Source: Cedecea neteri (lineage in GTDB: Bacteria > Pseudomonadota > Gammaproteobacteria > Enterobacterales > Enterobacteriaceae). From it: a DNA stretch of 64,000 bases. Where the stretch lies: assembly GCF_000758325.1 (NCBI RefSeq), contig NZ_CP009459.1:2294001-2358000 (forward strand). Reading direction: 5' to 3'. The notes under the pieces were generated by a model that worked only from the letters and a program-made list of their open reading frames with translations, made no database searches and had not been told where the DNA came from. Made by a program: the position numbers and the translations under genes. This document shows, piece after piece, positions 37,048-49,389 of the stretch; within the stretch, counting starts at the first letter, position 1; each line of letters begins with the position of its first letter.

Positions 37048-38274
37048 ATGAGTAGCGTAGATATTCTAGTTCCTGACCTGCCTGAGTCCGTAGCCGACGC
37101 GACAGTGGCAACCTGGCATAAAAAACCGGGCGACAGCGTCAAACGTGACGAAGTGCTGGTTGAAATCGAAACTGACAAAGTGGTACTGGAAGTCCCCGCT
37201 TCTGCGGACGGCGTTCTGGATGCGGTGCTGGAAGACGAAGGCACAACTGTGACCTCTCGTCAGATTCTGGGCCGCCTGCGTGAAGGCAACAGCGGCGGGA
37301 AAGAAACCTCCGCAAAAGCTGACGTCAAAGAGTCTACTCCAGCTCAGCGCCAGCAGGCTTCTCTGGAAGAGCAGAGCAATGATGCCCTCAGCCCGGCTAT
37401 TCGCCGCCTGATCGCAGAGAACGACCTCGATGCCAGCGCTATCAAAGGCAGCGGCGTAGGTGGCCGTCTCACTCGTGAAGATGTTGAAAAACACCTGAGC
37501 GAAGCGAAAGCGAAACAGCCTGCACAGGCTAAAGCCGCTGAAGCCACTCAGGCGCCGGTTGCGCCACTGGCTGGCCGCAGCGAAAAACGCGTACCAATGA
37601 CCCGTCTGCGCAAGCGCGTGGCCGAGCGTCTGCTGGAAGCGAAAAACTCTACCGCCATGCTCACCACGTTCAACGAAGTGAACATGAAGCCAATCATGGA
37701 ACTGCGTAAGCAGTACGGTGAAGCGTTTGAAAAACGCCACGGCGTGCGTCTGGGCTTCATGTCCTTCTACATTAAAGCGGTTGTTGAAGCGCTGAAACGC
37801 TATCCGGAAGTGAATGCTTCCATCGACGGCGAAGACGTGGTTTACCACAACTACTTCGATGTCAGCATCGCGGTTTCTACCCCGCGCGGCCTGGTGACCC
37901 CAGTGCTGAAAGATGTTGACACCCTGGGCATGGCCGACATCGAAAAACGCATCAAAGAGCTGGCGGTGAAAGGCCGTGACGGCAAACTGACCGTGGAAGA
38001 GCTGACCGGCGGTAACTTCACCATCACCAACGGTGGCGTCTTCGGCTCCCTGATGTCTACGCCAATCATCAACCCACCGCAGAGCGCGATCCTGGGCATG
38101 CACGCCATCAAAGATCGTCCAATGGCGGTTGACGGTAAAGTTGAGATCCTGCCGATGATGTACCTGGCGCTCTCTTACGATCACCGTCTGATCGATGGCC
38201 GCGAGTCCGTGGGTTACCTGGTAGCCATTAAAGAGCTGCTGGAAGATCCAACTCGTCTGCTGCTGGACGTGTAG
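37048..38274 (+). CDS. sucB: SucB, dihydrolipoyl succinyltransferase E2
   Basis: The core of the 2-oxoglutarate dehydrogenase complex, transferring succinyl groups to CoA; 408 residues (E. coli 405). A single lipoyl domain has K44 in ETDKVVLEV. The E1/E3-binding domain is about 108-150 ([33 protein letters not shown]), between Ala/Gln-rich linkers. The catalytic acetyltransferase-fold domain contains H379 and D383 in YDHRLIDG. It lies 15 bp after sucA. Confidence 0.99.
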   Translation: MSSVDILVPDLPESVADATVATWHKKPGDSVKRDEVLVEIETDKVVLEVPASADGVLDAVLEDEGTTVTSRQILGRLREGNSGGKETSAKADVKESTPAQRQQASLEEQSNDALSPAIRRLIAENDLDASAIKGSGVGGRLTREDVEKHLSEAKAKQPAQAKAAEATQAPVAPLAGRSEKRVPMTRLRKRVAERLLEAKNSTAMLTTFNEVNMKPIMELRKQYGEAFEKRHGVRLGFMSFYIKAVVEALKRYPEVNASIDGEDVVYHNYFDVSIAVSTPRGLVTPVLKDVDTLGMADIEKRIKELAVKGRDGKLTVEELTGGNFTITNGGVFGSLMSTPIINPPQSAILGMHAIKDRPMAVDGKVEILPMMYLALSYDHRLIDGRESVGYLVAIKELLEDPTRLLLDV

Positions 38275-38372
38275 TCGAACAAGACTCTGGCGGGTGCTAT
38301 GACACCCGCCCCTACAACCAAATCTAACCTTACCCCGAGCATTAATGCTCTTTATCTGGATGGATAGAACTC

Positions 38373-39539
38373 ATGAACTTACACGAATATCAGGCGAAAC
38401 AGTTGTTTGCTCGGTATGGTTTGCCGGCACCCGTCGGTTACGCCTGCACCACACCGCGTGAAGCGGAAGAAGCCGCCTCTAAAATTGGCGCGGGTCCTTG
38501 GGTGGTGAAATGTCAGGTTCATGCCGGTGGCCGCGGTAAAGCGGGCGGTGTGAAAGTGGTTAACAGTAAAGAAGACATTCGTGCTTTTGCTGAGCACTGG
38601 CTGGGCAAACGTCTGGTGACTTACCAAACTGACGCTACTGGCCAGCCTGTACACCAGATTCTGGTTGAAGCTGCAACCGACATCGACAAAGAGCTGTATT
38701 TGGGCGCGGTAGTTGACCGTAGCTCTCGCCGCGTGGTCTTCATGGCCTCCACCGAAGGTGGCGTGGAAATCGAAAAAGTAGCGGAAGAAACGCCGCACCT
38801 GATCCACAAAGTTGCGCTGGATCCGCTGGCAGGCCCAATGCCTTACCAGGGCCGTGAGCTGGCGTTCAAACTGGGTCTGGAAGGTAAACAGGTTCAGCAG
38901 TTCACCAAGATCTTTATGGGTCTGGCGACTATTTTCCTTGAGCGTGACCTGGCGCTGATCGAAATCAACCCGCTGGTGATCACTAAGCAGGGCGACCTGA
39001 TCTGCCTCGATGGCAAACTGGGCGCCGACGGTAACGCACTGTTCCGCCAGCCGGATCTGCGTGAAATGCGCGACCAGTCTCAGGAAGACCCGCGTGAAGC
39101 TCAGGCTGCACAATGGGAACTGAACTACGTGGCGCTGGACGGCAACATCGGCTGTATGGTTAACGGTGCAGGCCTGGCAATGGGCACCATGGACATCGTT
39201 AAACTGCACGGCGGCGAACCGGCTAACTTCCTCGACGTGGGCGGCGGTGCGACCAAAGAGCGCGTTACCGAAGCGTTCAAAATCATCCTGTCCGACGACA
39301 AAGTCAAAGCCGTTCTGGTGAACATCTTCGGCGGTATCGTCCGCTGCGACCTGATTGCCGACGGTATCATTGGCGCAGTCGCTGAAGTGGGCGTTAACGT
39401 GCCGGTGGTGGTGCGTCTGGAAGGTAACAACGCCGAACTGGGCGCGAAAAAACTGGCGGATAGCGGCCTGAACATCATTGCAGCGAAAAGTCTGACGGAC
39501 GCAGCACAGCAGGTTGTTGCTGCCGTGGAGGGGAAATAA
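38373..39539 (+). CDS. sucC: SucC, succinyl-CoA synthetase beta subunit
   Basis: The ATP-grasp beta subunit (388 residues, the E. coli length) of the enzyme that makes ATP from succinyl-CoA. It begins [37 protein letters not shown] is in the nucleotide site, and [34 protein letters not shown] carries the phosphate/succinate site. 98 bp separate it from sucB, and it overlaps sucD by one base (TAATG). Confidence 0.99.
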   Translation: MNLHEYQAKQLFARYGLPAPVGYACTTPREAEEAASKIGAGPWVVKCQVHAGGRGKAGGVKVVNSKEDIRAFAEHWLGKRLVTYQTDATGQPVHQILVEAATDIDKELYLGAVVDRSSRRVVFMASTEGGVEIEKVAEETPHLIHKVALDPLAGPMPYQGRELAFKLGLEGKQVQQFTKIFMGLATIFLERDLALIEINPLVITKQGDLICLDGKLGADGNALFRQPDLREMRDQSQEDPREAQAAQWELNYVALDGNIGCMVNGAGLAMGTMDIVKLHGGEPANFLDVGGGATKERVTEAFKIILSDDKVKAVLVNIFGGIVRCDLIADGIIGAVAEVGVNVPVVVRLEGNNAELGAKKLADSGLNIIAAKSLTDAAQQVVAAVEGK

Positions 39540-40411
39540 TGTCCATTTTGATCGATAAAAACACCAAGGTAATTTGCCAGGGCTTTACCGGCAGCCAGGG
39601 GACTTTCCACTCCGAGCAGGCGATTGCCTACGGTACGCAAATGGTTGGTGGCGTGACGCCAGGCAAAGGCGGCACTGAACATCTGGGCCTGCCGGTATTC
39701 AATACCGTGCGTGAAGCCGTTGAAGCTACCGGCGCGACCGCTTCCGTGATTTACGTTCCAGCCCCGTTCTGCAAAGACTCAATCCTGGAAGCGATTGATG
39801 CTGGCATTAAGCTTATCATCACCATCACTGAAGGCATCCCTACGCTGGATATGCTGACCGTGAAAGTGGCGCTGGATGAAGCTGGCGTGCGCATGATCGG
39901 GCCAAACTGCCCGGGCGTTATCACCCCAGGCGAATGCAAAATCGGCATCATGCCGGGTCATATTCACCTGCCGGGCAAAGTAGGCATCGTTTCCCGTTCC
40001 GGGACGCTGACCTATGAAGCCGTTAAGCAGACAACTGACATCGGTCTCGGCCAGTCAACCTGCGTCGGTATCGGCGGTGACCCGATCCCTGGCTCCAACT
40101 TCATTGATATCCTGAAGATGTTCCAGGCAGACCCGAAAACCGAAGCCATTGTGATGATCGGTGAAATCGGCGGGAGCGCAGAAGAAGAAGCGGCTGCTTA
40201 TATCAAAGAGCACGTGACCAAACCTGTTGTGGGCTACATTGCCGGCGTTACCGCGCCTAAAGGCAAGCGTATGGGCCACGCGGGCGCCATCATCGCGGGC
40301 GGGAAGGGGACGGCGGATGAGAAGTTCGCTGCTCTGGAAGCCGCTGGTGTGAAAACCGTTCGCAGCCTCGCCGACATTGGCGATGCGCTGAAAGCTATTC
40401 TGCCGCAGTAA
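39539..40411 (+). CDS. sucD: SucD, succinyl-CoA synthetase alpha subunit
   Basis: The CoA-binding alpha subunit, 290 residues (E. coli 289). It begins [29 protein letters not shown], the CoA-binding Rossmann part. The phosphorylated catalytic histidine is H247 in [15 protein letters not shown]. It is the last gene of the sdh-suc transcript. Confidence 0.99.
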   Translation: MSILIDKNTKVICQGFTGSQGTFHSEQAIAYGTQMVGGVTPGKGGTEHLGLPVFNTVREAVEATGATASVIYVPAPFCKDSILEAIDAGIKLIITITEGIPTLDMLTVKVALDEAGVRMIGPNCPGVITPGECKIGIMPGHIHLPGKVGIVSRSGTLTYEAVKQTTDIGLGQSTCVGIGGDPIPGSNFIDILKMFQADPKTEAIVMIGEIGGSAEEEAAAYIKEHVTKPVVGYIAGVTAPKGKRMGHAGAIIAGGKGTADEKFAALEAAGVKTVRSLADIGDALKAILPQ

Positions 40412-40418
40412 GCAGATG

Positions 40419-40490
40419 CCCCCGCGCAAGCGGGGGAAACAGTAATAATAAGTGTTCGACATGGTTGGCCACCCTGGGTGGCCTTTTTTT
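40419..40490 (+). terminator. 3' region and terminator of the sdh-suc operon
   Basis: A first hairpin CCCCCGC-GCAA-GCGGGGG (40419-40436) is followed by a terminator stem GGCCAC/GTGGCC with seven T residues (40467-40490). In E. coli the sucD 3' UTR is processed into the sRNA SdhX (RybD). The architecture here would allow a similar RNA, but I cannot match the seed, so no sRNA is claimed. Confidence 0.8.
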
Positions 40491-41232
40491 ATGTTTCGGC
40501 CCTGATAATCCAGCCTCCTCTTACGTTGTATCGCGCATTCCCTCGCCTTTATTCTTTTCCTGAATAATTTCTCTCTGAGATATTTTCTCGCTGTAACCTT
40601 ATAAAAAATAATGATTTGTTAATTTAATTTATATCAAAAGTGAATTATTTGTGAATATTAAAGGGAGGGAGCCAAAACCACGGAAAAAGATGCCGGGTAA
40701 ATAGTGTAAAGATGGCCAGATGTGCATGGGAGCAAATTTAAGGTTCAGCTTTAAATATCCGCTTTATGTTGAGAATAAGCGTCATGAAATTAACCTCAAA
40801 CGAAGCGTTGGAACATATCATTAACAACAAATTCACGATTAATTCTCTATTGAAAAATAATTAACATTACCAATGTAAATTGTTTTGGATCAATGTTTAA
40901 AGCTGGCGTTGCAGGGTATAAAGGGGCAAAATTGCTGCAGATCAAACTGGCCGAATAACGGTGTTTTAGCTATAAATTGATCGCCGTCGTAAAACGTAAA
41001 AAACATTAAGCAAAGACCTGTTTATTGTAAGGGAATTGCAGGGTAATATAATTACGGGTTATTTTTGATTTAATTAACGTGTTTGTAACCTTTCACCTTT
41101 TGATTTCACATTTGAATAAAGTGGGCGAGAAAAAGGGGACTGGAAGCGAATGTATTTGTATTAGGGCATGCTTGTGGTGAACCTCCTGGTGAACCACAGT
41201 CGAAGTCTTCATGCGAAGAGCAAGGAGTCAAG
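40491..41232. other. Long AT-rich upstream region of cydA
   Basis: 742 bp without an established gene. It is AT-rich for most of its length. In E. coli the cydA promoter region holds several promoters and ArcA/FNR sites, and mngRAB lies before it; mngRAB is absent here. TTGATC near 40977 and GGATCAA near 40887 resemble FNR half-sites but neither makes a full dyad. GGTGAACC occurs twice at 41176-41195 in the cydA leader. See the possible small ORF at 40784. Confidence 0.5.
40784..40864 (+). CDS. Possible 26-residue small ORF upstream of cydA
   Basis: An ATG after GAGAATAAGC opens a 26-codon frame beginning MKLTSNEALEHIINNK and ending SLLKNN then TAA. It is polar and probably helical. I do not recognise it. 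A frame this short arises easily by chance in AT-rich DNA, so it is listed as a candidate only. Confidence 0.2.
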   Translation: MKLTSNEALEHIINNKFTINSLLKNN

Positions 41233-42801
41233 ATGTTTGATATTGTCGAACTGTCGCGCTTACAGTTTGCCTTGACCGCGATGTACCACTTCCTGTTTGT
41301 GCCGCTGACGCTAGGTATGGCGTTCTTGTTGGCCATCATGGAAACGGTCTATGTGCTGTCAGGTAAGCAGATTTATAAAGATATGACCAAATTCTGGGGC
41401 AAGTTGTTTGCAATCAACTTTGCGCTGGGGGTGGCAACCGGTTTGACCATGGAGTTCCAGTTCGGGACTAACTGGTCTTACTATTCTCACTATGTAGGGG
41501 ATATCTTCGGTGCGCCGCTGGCGATCGAAGGCCTGATGGCATTCTTCCTCGAATCTACCTTTGTTGGTCTGTTCTTCTTTGGCTGGGATCGCCTCGGCAA
41601 AGTTCAACATATGGCCGTCACCTGGCTGGTGGCATTGGGCTCCAACCTCTCCGCGCTGTGGATTCTGGTCGCTAACGGCTGGATGCAAAACCCTATCGCT
41701 TCCGACTTCAACTTCGAAACCATGCGTATGGAAATGGTCAGCTTTGCCGAGCTGGTCCTGAACCCGGTTGCGCAGGTTAAATTCGTACACACCGTAGCGT
41801 CCGGCTATGTCTGTGGCGCGATGTTCGTGCTCGGTATCAGCTCCTACTACCTGCTGAAAGGCCGCGACGTCGCTTTTGCGAAGCGTTCCTTCGCGATTGC
41901 CGCGAGCTTCGGTATGGCCGCTATTCTCTCCGTTATCGTACTGGGCGATGAGTCTGGCTACGAAATGGGTGACGTGCAGAAAACCAAACTGGCCGCAATT
42001 GAAGCCGAATGGGAAACTCAGCCTGCGCCGGCGGCGTTTACCCTGTTTGGTATTCCTGACCAGGATAAACAAGAAAACCGCTTCGCCATTCAAATTCCTT
42101 ACGCGCTGGGCATCATTGCTACCCGCTCGGTGGACAAGCCGGTCACGGGCCTGAAAGAGCTGATGGTGCAGCACGAAGAGCGTATCCGTAACGGGATGAA
42201 GGCATACAGCCTGCTTGAGCAACTGCGCAGTGGTTCAACCGATCAAAGCGTGCGTGATAGCTTCAACCACGTGAAGAAAGACCTGGGCTATGGTCTGTTG
42301 CTGAAGCGCTATACGGAAAACGTCACTGACGCGACCGAAGAGCAGATTCAGAAAGCAACCAAAGACTCCATTCCTCGCGTAGCACCTCTGTACTTCGCGT
42401 TCCGTATCATGGTGGCCTGTGGCTTCCTGATGCTGTTCATCATTGCTGCGTCCTTCTGGACCGTGACCCGTAACGCCATTGGTTCGAAGAAATGGCTGCT
42501 GCGCGCCGCGCTGTACGGTATTCCACTGCCTTGGATCGCTATCGAATCCGGCTGGTTTGTTGCGGAATACGGTCGTCAGCCTTGGGCGGTAGGTGAAGTT
42601 CTGCCGACGGCGGTTGCAAACTCGTCATTGAGCGTGGGCGACCTGCTGTTCTCCATGATACTGATTTGCGGCCTTTACACGCTGTTTATGGTGGCGGAGC
42701 TGTTCCTGATGTTCAAATTTGCTCGCCTTGGGCCGAGCAGTCTGAAAACAGGGCGCTATCACTTTGAGCAGTCCAACGTGGCTTCTCAGCCGGCACGCTA
42801 A
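41233..42801 (+). CDS. cydA: CydA, cytochrome bd-I ubiquinol oxidase subunit I
   Basis: The heme-bearing subunit of the high-affinity terminal oxidase, 522 residues, E. coli length. Heme ligands are in place: H19 (MYHF), H186 and M393 (heme b558) and E445 in AEYGRQPW. The periplasmic Q-loop (about 250-380), with [21 protein letters not shown], is of the long enterobacterial form. GCAAGGAGTC precedes the ATG. Expected to be ArcA-activated under low oxygen. Confidence 0.99.
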   Translation: MFDIVELSRLQFALTAMYHFLFVPLTLGMAFLLAIMETVYVLSGKQIYKDMTKFWGKLFAINFALGVATGLTMEFQFGTNWSYYSHYVGDIFGAPLAIEGLMAFFLESTFVGLFFFGWDRLGKVQHMAVTWLVALGSNLSALWILVANGWMQNPIASDFNFETMRMEMVSFAELVLNPVAQVKFVHTVASGYVCGAMFVLGISSYYLLKGRDVAFAKRSFAIAASFGMAAILSVIVLGDESGYEMGDVQKTKLAAIEAEWETQPAPAAFTLFGIPDQDKQENRFAIQIPYALGIIATRSVDKPVTGLKELMVQHEERIRNGMKAYSLLEQLRSGSTDQSVRDSFNHVKKDLGYGLLLKRYTENVTDATEEQIQKATKDSIPRVAPLYFAFRIMVACGFLMLFIIAASFWTVTRNAIGSKKWLLRAALYGIPLPWIAIESGWFVAEYGRQPWAVGEVLPTAVANSSLSVGDLLFSMILICGLYTLFMVAELFLMFKFARLGPSSLKTGRYHFEQSNVASQPAR

Positions 42802-42816
42802 GACAGGAGTCGTCAA

Positions 42817-43956
42817 ATGATCGATTATGAAGTATTGCGTTTTATCTGGTGGCTGCTGGTCGGCGTCCTGCTGATTGGCTTCGCCGTCACCGACGGCTTC
42901 GATATGGGCGTGGGCATGCTTTCGCGCGTGATTGGCCGTACCGACGTTGAGCGCCGCATTATGGTTAACTCCATTGCGCCGCACTGGGACGGGAACCAGG
43001 TTTGGCTGATCACCGCGGGTGGGGCTCTGTTTGCTGCCTGGCCAATGGTTTATGCCGCTGCCTTCTCCGGCTTTTATGTCGCGATGATTCTGGTGCTGGC
43101 TTCTTTGTTCTTCCGTCCGGTTGGGTTCGACTACCGCTCGAAGATCGAAGATACCCGCTGGCGCAACATGTGGGACTGGGGCATTTTCATCGGTAGCTTC
43201 GTACCACCGCTGGTGATAGGTGTCGCTTTTGGCAACCTGCTGCAAGGCGTTCCGTTCCACGTGGATGACTACCTGCGTCTTTACTACACCGGTAACTTCT
43301 TCCAGCTGCTGAATCCGTTTGGCCTGTTGGCGGGCGTTGTTAGCGTGTCGATGATCGTGGCCCAGGGCGCAACCTATCTGCAGATGCGTACCGTAGGTGA
43401 GTTACATCTGCGTGCTAAAGCAGCTGCTCAGATTGCTGCGCTGGTGATGATGGTTTGCTTCGCGCTGGCCGGTGTCTGGGTGATCTACGGCATCGATGGC
43501 TATGTAGTGACTTCTGCCCTGGATCATCATGCTGCGTCTAACCCGCTGACCAAAGAAGTGGCGCGTCAGGCTGGGGCCTGGCTAGTGAACTTCAACAATA
43601 CGCCAGCACTATGGTTGATTCCTGCTCTGGGTGTTGTGCTGCCGCTGCTGACCATCCTCATGTCTCGTCTGGAGAAAGGTGCCCTGGCGTTTATCTTCTC
43701 TTCGCTGACGCTGGCGTGTGTGATCCTGACGGCCGGTATCGCAATGTTCCCGTTCGTGATGCCTTCCAGTACCATGATGAACGCTAGCCTGACCATGTGG
43801 GATGCGACATCCAGCCAGCTGACGCTGAATGTGATGACCTATGTTGCCATCGTGTTCGTGCCAATCATTCTTCTCTACACCACCTGGTGTTACTGGAAAA
43901 TGTTCGGCCGTATCACGAAAGAGCACATCGAAAGCAACTCCACCTCTCTGTACTAA
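42817..43956 (+). CDS. cydB: CydB, cytochrome bd-I oxidase subunit II
   Basis: A 379-residue polytopic membrane partner of CydA (E. coli 379). It begins MIDYEVLRFIWWLLVGVLLIGFAVTDGFDMGVGML, with W57-type and D58-type conserved residues in NSIAPHWDGNQVWLI. It binds a structural quinone rather than heme. It follows cydA by 15 bp with GACAGGAG upstream. Confidence 0.99.
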   Translation: MIDYEVLRFIWWLLVGVLLIGFAVTDGFDMGVGMLSRVIGRTDVERRIMVNSIAPHWDGNQVWLITAGGALFAAWPMVYAAAFSGFYVAMILVLASLFFRPVGFDYRSKIEDTRWRNMWDWGIFIGSFVPPLVIGVAFGNLLQGVPFHVDDYLRLYYTGNFFQLLNPFGLLAGVVSVSMIVAQGATYLQMRTVGELHLRAKAAAQIAALVMMVCFALAGVWVIYGIDGYVVTSALDHHAASNPLTKEVARQAGAWLVNFNNTPALWLIPALGVVLPLLTILMSRLEKGALAFIFSSLTLACVILTAGIAMFPFVMPSSTMMNASLTMWDATSSQLTLNVMTYVAIVFVPIILLYTTWCYWKMFGRITKEHIESNSTSLY

Positions 43957-43969
43957 TAAGGAGCTGATT

Positions 43970-44083
43970 ATGTGGTACTTTGCATGGATTCTGGGCACGC
44001 TTCTGGCGTGTGCATTCGGGATTATTACCGCGCTGGCTCTCGAGCACGTTGAGGCGAGCAAAGCCGGAAAAGAAGAGCACTAA
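43970..44083 (+). CDS. cydX: CydX, small subunit of cytochrome bd-I
   Basis: A 37-residue single-span peptide starting MWYFAWILGTLLACAFGII, with the conserved N-terminal W-YFAWILG motif and E25 (LALEHVEA), needed for bd oxidase activity and stability. TAAGGAGCTG precedes the ATG. Its TAA overlaps the ybgE ATG by one base. Confidence 0.96.
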   Translation: MWYFAWILGTLLACAFGIITALALEHVEASKAGKEEH

Positions 44084-44376
44084 TGGAATACGTTATCGCG
44101 AAACTATACGCGGTAATGGACAAGAGCCCCTTGCGGGCTCTTTCCTTAGTGATGGCGCTGGTGCTGGCTGGGTGTATTTTTTGGGACCCGTCTCGTTTTG
44201 CCGCCAAAACGAGTGAGCTTGAGATTTGGCATGGCTTCCTGCTGATGTGGGGCGTTTGTGCCGGGATCATTCACGGCGTGGGTTTCCGCCCAACCAAAGT
44301 GCTCTGGCAGGGCATTTTCTGCCCGCTGGTTGCCGATTTAGTGCTCATCGCTGGACTGCTGTTTTTCTTCTTCTGA
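44083..44376 (+). CDS. ybgE: YbgE, cyd-operon membrane protein
   Basis: A 97-residue protein with about three transmembrane helices (LVMALVLAGCIFWDP, GFLLMWGVCAGIIHGVGF, LVADLVLIAGLLFFFF). It is the conserved fourth gene of enterobacterial cydABX-ybgE operons. It is coupled to cydX by a 1-base overlap. Its function is not established; a role in assembling the oxidase is suggested only by position. Confidence 0.93.
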   Translation: MEYVIAKLYAVMDKSPLRALSLVMALVLAGCIFWDPSRFAAKTSELEIWHGFLLMWGVCAGIIHGVGFRPTKVLWQGIFCPLVADLVLIAGLLFFFF

Positions 44377-44524
44377 ATGTCTGCGTACATTCCCCCGCCT
44401 GAAGCAGAAATTATGGGCTTTAACAAGCCCATAAAAATTTACTTAACGTTTAAAACAATCCATTCCAAACCCTCATTCTCTTGCGTATAGTAAGCAGCGT
44501 TTAATTGCATTACCGGGATGTAAA

Positions 44525-45612
<1,088 letters not shown>

Positions 45613-45625
45613 CAAGGGGTAAGTC

Positions 45626-46051
45626 ATGGCCAGACGCGGACGTGGTCGTCGTGAGCTGAAGTCAGAAATTAACATCGTTCCTTTGCTGGACGTGCTGCTG
45701 GTACTGTTGCTGATCTTTATGGCAACGGCGCCGATCATCACCCAGAGCGTCGAGGTGGATCTGCCGGATGCGACAGATGCTCAGACCGTCAGCAGTAACG
45801 ATGAACCGCCGGTCATTATTGAAGTGTCCGGGGTAGGGCAGTACAGCGTAGTGGTTGAAAAAGATCGCATGGATCAGCTGCCGTCAGAGCAGGTTGTTGC
45901 CGAAGCGCAGCGCCGTCTGCAGGCGAATCCAAAAACGGTCTTTTTGATCGGCGGCGCAAAAGATGTTCCGTATGACGAGATCATCAAGGCGCTGAATCTG
46001 TTGCATCAGGCGGGCGTGAAGTCCGTTGGTTTGATGACGCAGCCAATCTGA
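45626..46051 (+). CDS. tolR: TolR, inner-membrane Tol energising subunit
   Basis: A 141-residue ExbD-like protein with one N-terminal helix holding the proton-carrying aspartate D22 (NIVPLLDVLLVLLLIFMATAP) and a periplasmic domain ending SVGLMTQPI. It works with TolQ as a proton-driven motor unit. It lies 13 bp after tolQ with AAGGGGT upstream. Confidence 0.97.
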   Translation: MARRGRGRRELKSEINIVPLLDVLLVLLLIFMATAPIITQSVEVDLPDATDAQTVSSNDEPPVIIEVSGVGQYSVVVEKDRMDQLPSEQVVAEAQRRLQANPKTVFLIGGAKDVPYDEIIKALNLLHQAGVKSVGLMTQPI

Positions 46052-46083
46052 TCCATTTCGCTTAAACCGTTTGGGAACCGAGA

Positions 46084-47403
46084 GTGTCAAAGGCAACCGA
46101 AGAGAACGCTAAATTAAAACGGGCGATCATCGTTTCAGTGGTGCTGCATATCATTTTGATTGCCATCCTGATCTGGAGCTCGTTTGATGAGCACATTGAT
46201 GCATCCGCTGGCGGTGGCGGTGGTTCTTCTATTGACGCGGTGATGGTTGACCCGGGTGCGGTAGTGGAAAACTACAATCGCCAACAGCAGCAGCAGGCAA
46301 GCAGCAAGCGCGCCGCTGAACAGCGTGAAAAACAGGCGCAGCAGCAGGCAGAAGAGCTTCAGCAAAAACAGGCGGCGGAACAACAGCGCCTGAAAGAGCT
46401 GGAGAAAGAGCGTTTAGCTGCCCAGGAGCAGGCAAAAGCGCAGGCCGAACAGCAGAAACAGGCTGAGGCGGCCGCGAAGCAGGCTCAGGAACAGCAGAAG
46501 CAGGCGGAAGCTGCGGCCGCAGCGGCGAAGGCCAAAGCGGATGCTCAGGCGAAAGCCCAGGCTGACGCGCAGGCAAAAGCTCAGGCTGATGCCCAGGCTA
46601 AAGCTGCGGAAGAAGCCGCGAAGAAAGCGGCTGCGGATGCTCAGAAGAAGGCCGCTGAAGAAGCTGCCAGGAAAGCAGCTGACGCTGAGAAAAAAGCCGC
46701 CGCTGACGCTGCTGCTACAGCGAAAAAAGCTCAACAGGATGCTGAGAAAAAAGCTGCAGATGCTGCCGCTAAGAAGGCTGCACAGGATGCGGAGAAGAAA
46801 GCCGCCGCTGAAGCAGCCAAGCAGGCTGCTGCTGAAAAAGCTGAAGCTGCGAAACAGGCTGCTGCAGAAAAGGCCGCAGCAGAAAAAGCTGCCGAGAAGG
46901 CCGCTGCTGACAAGGCTGCCGCAGCGAAAGCCGCCGCAGATAAGAAAGCGGCCGCCGACGCGAAGAAAAAGGCTGCTGCTGAGAAAGCTGCTTCTGACAA
47001 GGCCGCAGCACAGGGCGTTGACGATTTATTCGGTGATTTAAGCTCAGGTAAGAATGCACCGAAAACGGGCGGTGGGGCGAAAGGTAATGCCGCAGCTGCC
47101 GCTGGAAAAGGGAATAATAAGAACAACGGCGCTAGTGGCGCAGAGATCAACGGCTATGCTGGTCAGATAAAGGCAGCGATCGAGAGTAAGTTCTATAACG
47201 ATCCTTCGTTTGCCGGTAAGACCTGTTCGCTGCGGATCAAGCTGGCACCAGACGGCCTTCTGCTTGATATCAAGCCAGAAGGTGGTGACCCAGCACTTTG
47301 TCAGGCTGCCGTTGCGGCAGCGCGTCTGGCGAAGATTCCTAAGCCGCCAAGCGAAGCTGTTTATGAAGTCTTCAAGAACGCACCGATCGACTTTAAGCCT
47401 TAA
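46084..47403 (+). CDS. tolA: TolA, periplasm-spanning Tol protein
   Basis: A 439-residue protein (E. coli 421), starting at a GTG. The membrane anchor is about 12-33 (RAIIVSVVLHIILIAILIW, with the SHLS-like motif region). Domain II, about 60-310, is a very long Ala/Lys/Glu/Gln helix, with many AAEKAAADKAAAAKA-type repeats accounting for the extra length. Domain III (about 350-439) binds colicins/phage g3p and Pal/TolB; its disulfide cysteines are in GKTCSLRIKLAP and DPALCQAAVAAA. It links the TolQR motor to Pal at the outer membrane. Confidence 0.97.
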   Translation: MSKATEENAKLKRAIIVSVVLHIILIAILIWSSFDEHIDASAGGGGGSSIDAVMVDPGAVVENYNRQQQQQASSKRAAEQREKQAQQQAEELQQKQAAEQQRLKELEKERLAAQEQAKAQAEQQKQAEAAAKQAQEQQKQAEAAAAAAKAKADAQAKAQADAQAKAQADAQAKAAEEAAKKAAADAQKKAAEEAARKAADAEKKAAADAAATAKKAQQDAEKKAADAAAKKAAQDAEKKAAAEAAKQAAAEKAEAAKQAAAEKAAAEKAAEKAAADKAAAAKAAADKKAAADAKKKAAAEKAASDKAAAQGVDDLFGDLSSGKNAPKTGGGAKGNAAAAAGKGNNKNNGASGAEINGYAGQIKAAIESKFYNDPSFAGKTCSLRIKLAPDGLLLDIKPEGGDPALCQAAVAAARLAKIPKPPSEAVYEVFKNAPIDFKP

Positions 47404-47534
47404 CGCGGTTTTCCCCGTCACGACGGGGAAAGCACACTAAGCTGAGTTACAGGGTTTTGGTAGTTTTGTGTATTTGGGTTTGTTAACATTCTGCTAAATT
47501 ATCGTGGGCTTTCCGCCCGGATAAGGGAGATATG

Positions 47535-48827
47535 ATGAAGCAGGCATTTCGTGTAGCGTTAAGTTTCTTAATGCTGTGGGCAGCGGTGCTGCACGCAGAA
47601 GTTCGTATCGAGATCACCCAGGGCGTGGATTCTGCTCGTCCAATTGGTGTGGTTCCGTTCACCTGGGCAGGCCCTGGCGCCGCGCCTGAAGATATCGGCG
47701 GCATCGTTGCCGCTGACCTGCGTAACAGCGGGAAATTCAACCCACTCGACAGATCTCGCCTGCCACAGCAGCCGGGTTCTGCTCAGGAAGTTCAGCCTGC
47801 TGCCTGGACCGCGCTCGGTATTGACGCCGTCGTGGTAGGTCAGGTTACGCCAAACGGCGACGGCAGCTACACCGTGGCTTACCAGCTGGTTGATACCTCT
47901 GGTGCACCGGGCACTGTGCTGGCGCAGAACTCCTATAAAGTGAACAAACAGTGGCTGCGCTATGCCGGTCATACAGCCAGCGATGAAGTGTTTGAGAAGC
48001 TGACTGGAATTAAAGGCGCGTTCCGTACCCGTATTGCTTACGTTGTACAGACCAATGGCGGCCAGTTCCCGTATGAGCTGCGTGTTTCCGATTATGATGG
48101 CTACAACCAGTTTGTGGTTCACCGTTCTCCGCAGCCGCTGATGTCCCCAGCCTGGTCTCCGGACGGCAGCAAACTGGCTTACGTGACCTTTGAAAGCGGC
48201 CGTTCTGCGCTGGTAGTACAGACCCTGGCTAACGGTGCAGTGCGTCAGATTGCTTCGTTCCCGCAGCACAACGGTGCGCCGGCGTTCTCTCCGGATGGTT
48301 CTAAGCTGGCGTTCGCGCTGTCTAAAACCGGCAGCCTGCAGCTGTACGTGATGGACCTTGGCTCTGGCCAGATTCGTCAGGTGACCGAGGGTCGCAGCAA
48401 CAACACCGAACCAACCTGGTTCCCGGACAACCAAACTCTGGCCTATACCTCTGACCAGGCGGGTCGTCCACAGATTTATAAAGTCAGTATTAGTGGCGGT
48501 GCTCCGCAGCGTCTGTCCTGGGAAGGTTCTCAGAACCAGGATGCCGATGTCAGTGCCGACGGTAAAATTATGGTAATGGTCAGCTCCGCTAGCGGTCAGC
48601 AGCACATTGCCAAACAGGATCTGGTAGCGGGTGGCGTAACAACTTTATCGTCAACGTTCCTGGATGAAACGCCAAGTCTGGCACCTAACGGCACTATGGT
48701 AATCTACAGCTCTTCTCAGGGGATGGGATCCGTGCTGAATTTGGTTTCAACAGATGGGCGTTTCAAAGCGCGTCTTCCGGCAACTGATGGACAGGTCAAA
48801 TTCCCTGCCTGGTCGCCGTATCTGTGA
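47535..48827 (+). CDS. tolB: TolB, periplasmic beta-propeller protein
   Basis: A 430-residue exported protein, E. coli length. The signal peptide is [30 protein letters not shown]; the mature N-terminus EVRIEI is the TolA-binding box. The N-terminal alpha/beta domain is followed by a six-bladed WD40-like propeller with repeated [39 protein letters not shown] blocks. It binds Pal. The second ATG at 47535 is chosen; AAGGGAG is 5 nt away. Confidence 0.97.
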   Translation: MKQAFRVALSFLMLWAAVLHAEVRIEITQGVDSARPIGVVPFTWAGPGAAPEDIGGIVAADLRNSGKFNPLDRSRLPQQPGSAQEVQPAAWTALGIDAVVVGQVTPNGDGSYTVAYQLVDTSGAPGTVLAQNSYKVNKQWLRYAGHTASDEVFEKLTGIKGAFRTRIAYVVQTNGGQFPYELRVSDYDGYNQFVVHRSPQPLMSPAWSPDGSKLAYVTFESGRSALVVQTLANGAVRQIASFPQHNGAPAFSPDGSKLAFALSKTGSLQLYVMDLGSGQIRQVTEGRSNNTEPTWFPDNQTLAYTSDQAGRPQIYKVSISGGAPQRLSWEGSQNQDADVSADGKIMVMVSSASGQQHIAKQDLVAGGVTTLSSTFLDETPSLAPNGTMVIYSSSQGMGSVLNLVSTDGRFKARLPATDGQVKFPAWSPYL

Positions 48828-48846
48828 TAACAATATTGATTATTAA

Positions 48847-49380
<534 letters not shown>

Positions 49381-49389
49381 GAGAATCGC

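Noticed and set aside
46735-47059. Alternative-frame proteins within the tolA Ala/Lys repeat (several frames open on both strands)
   Set aside because: The low-complexity GCN/AAR repeats of tolA leave all frames open; none has a start context or a meaningful sequence.
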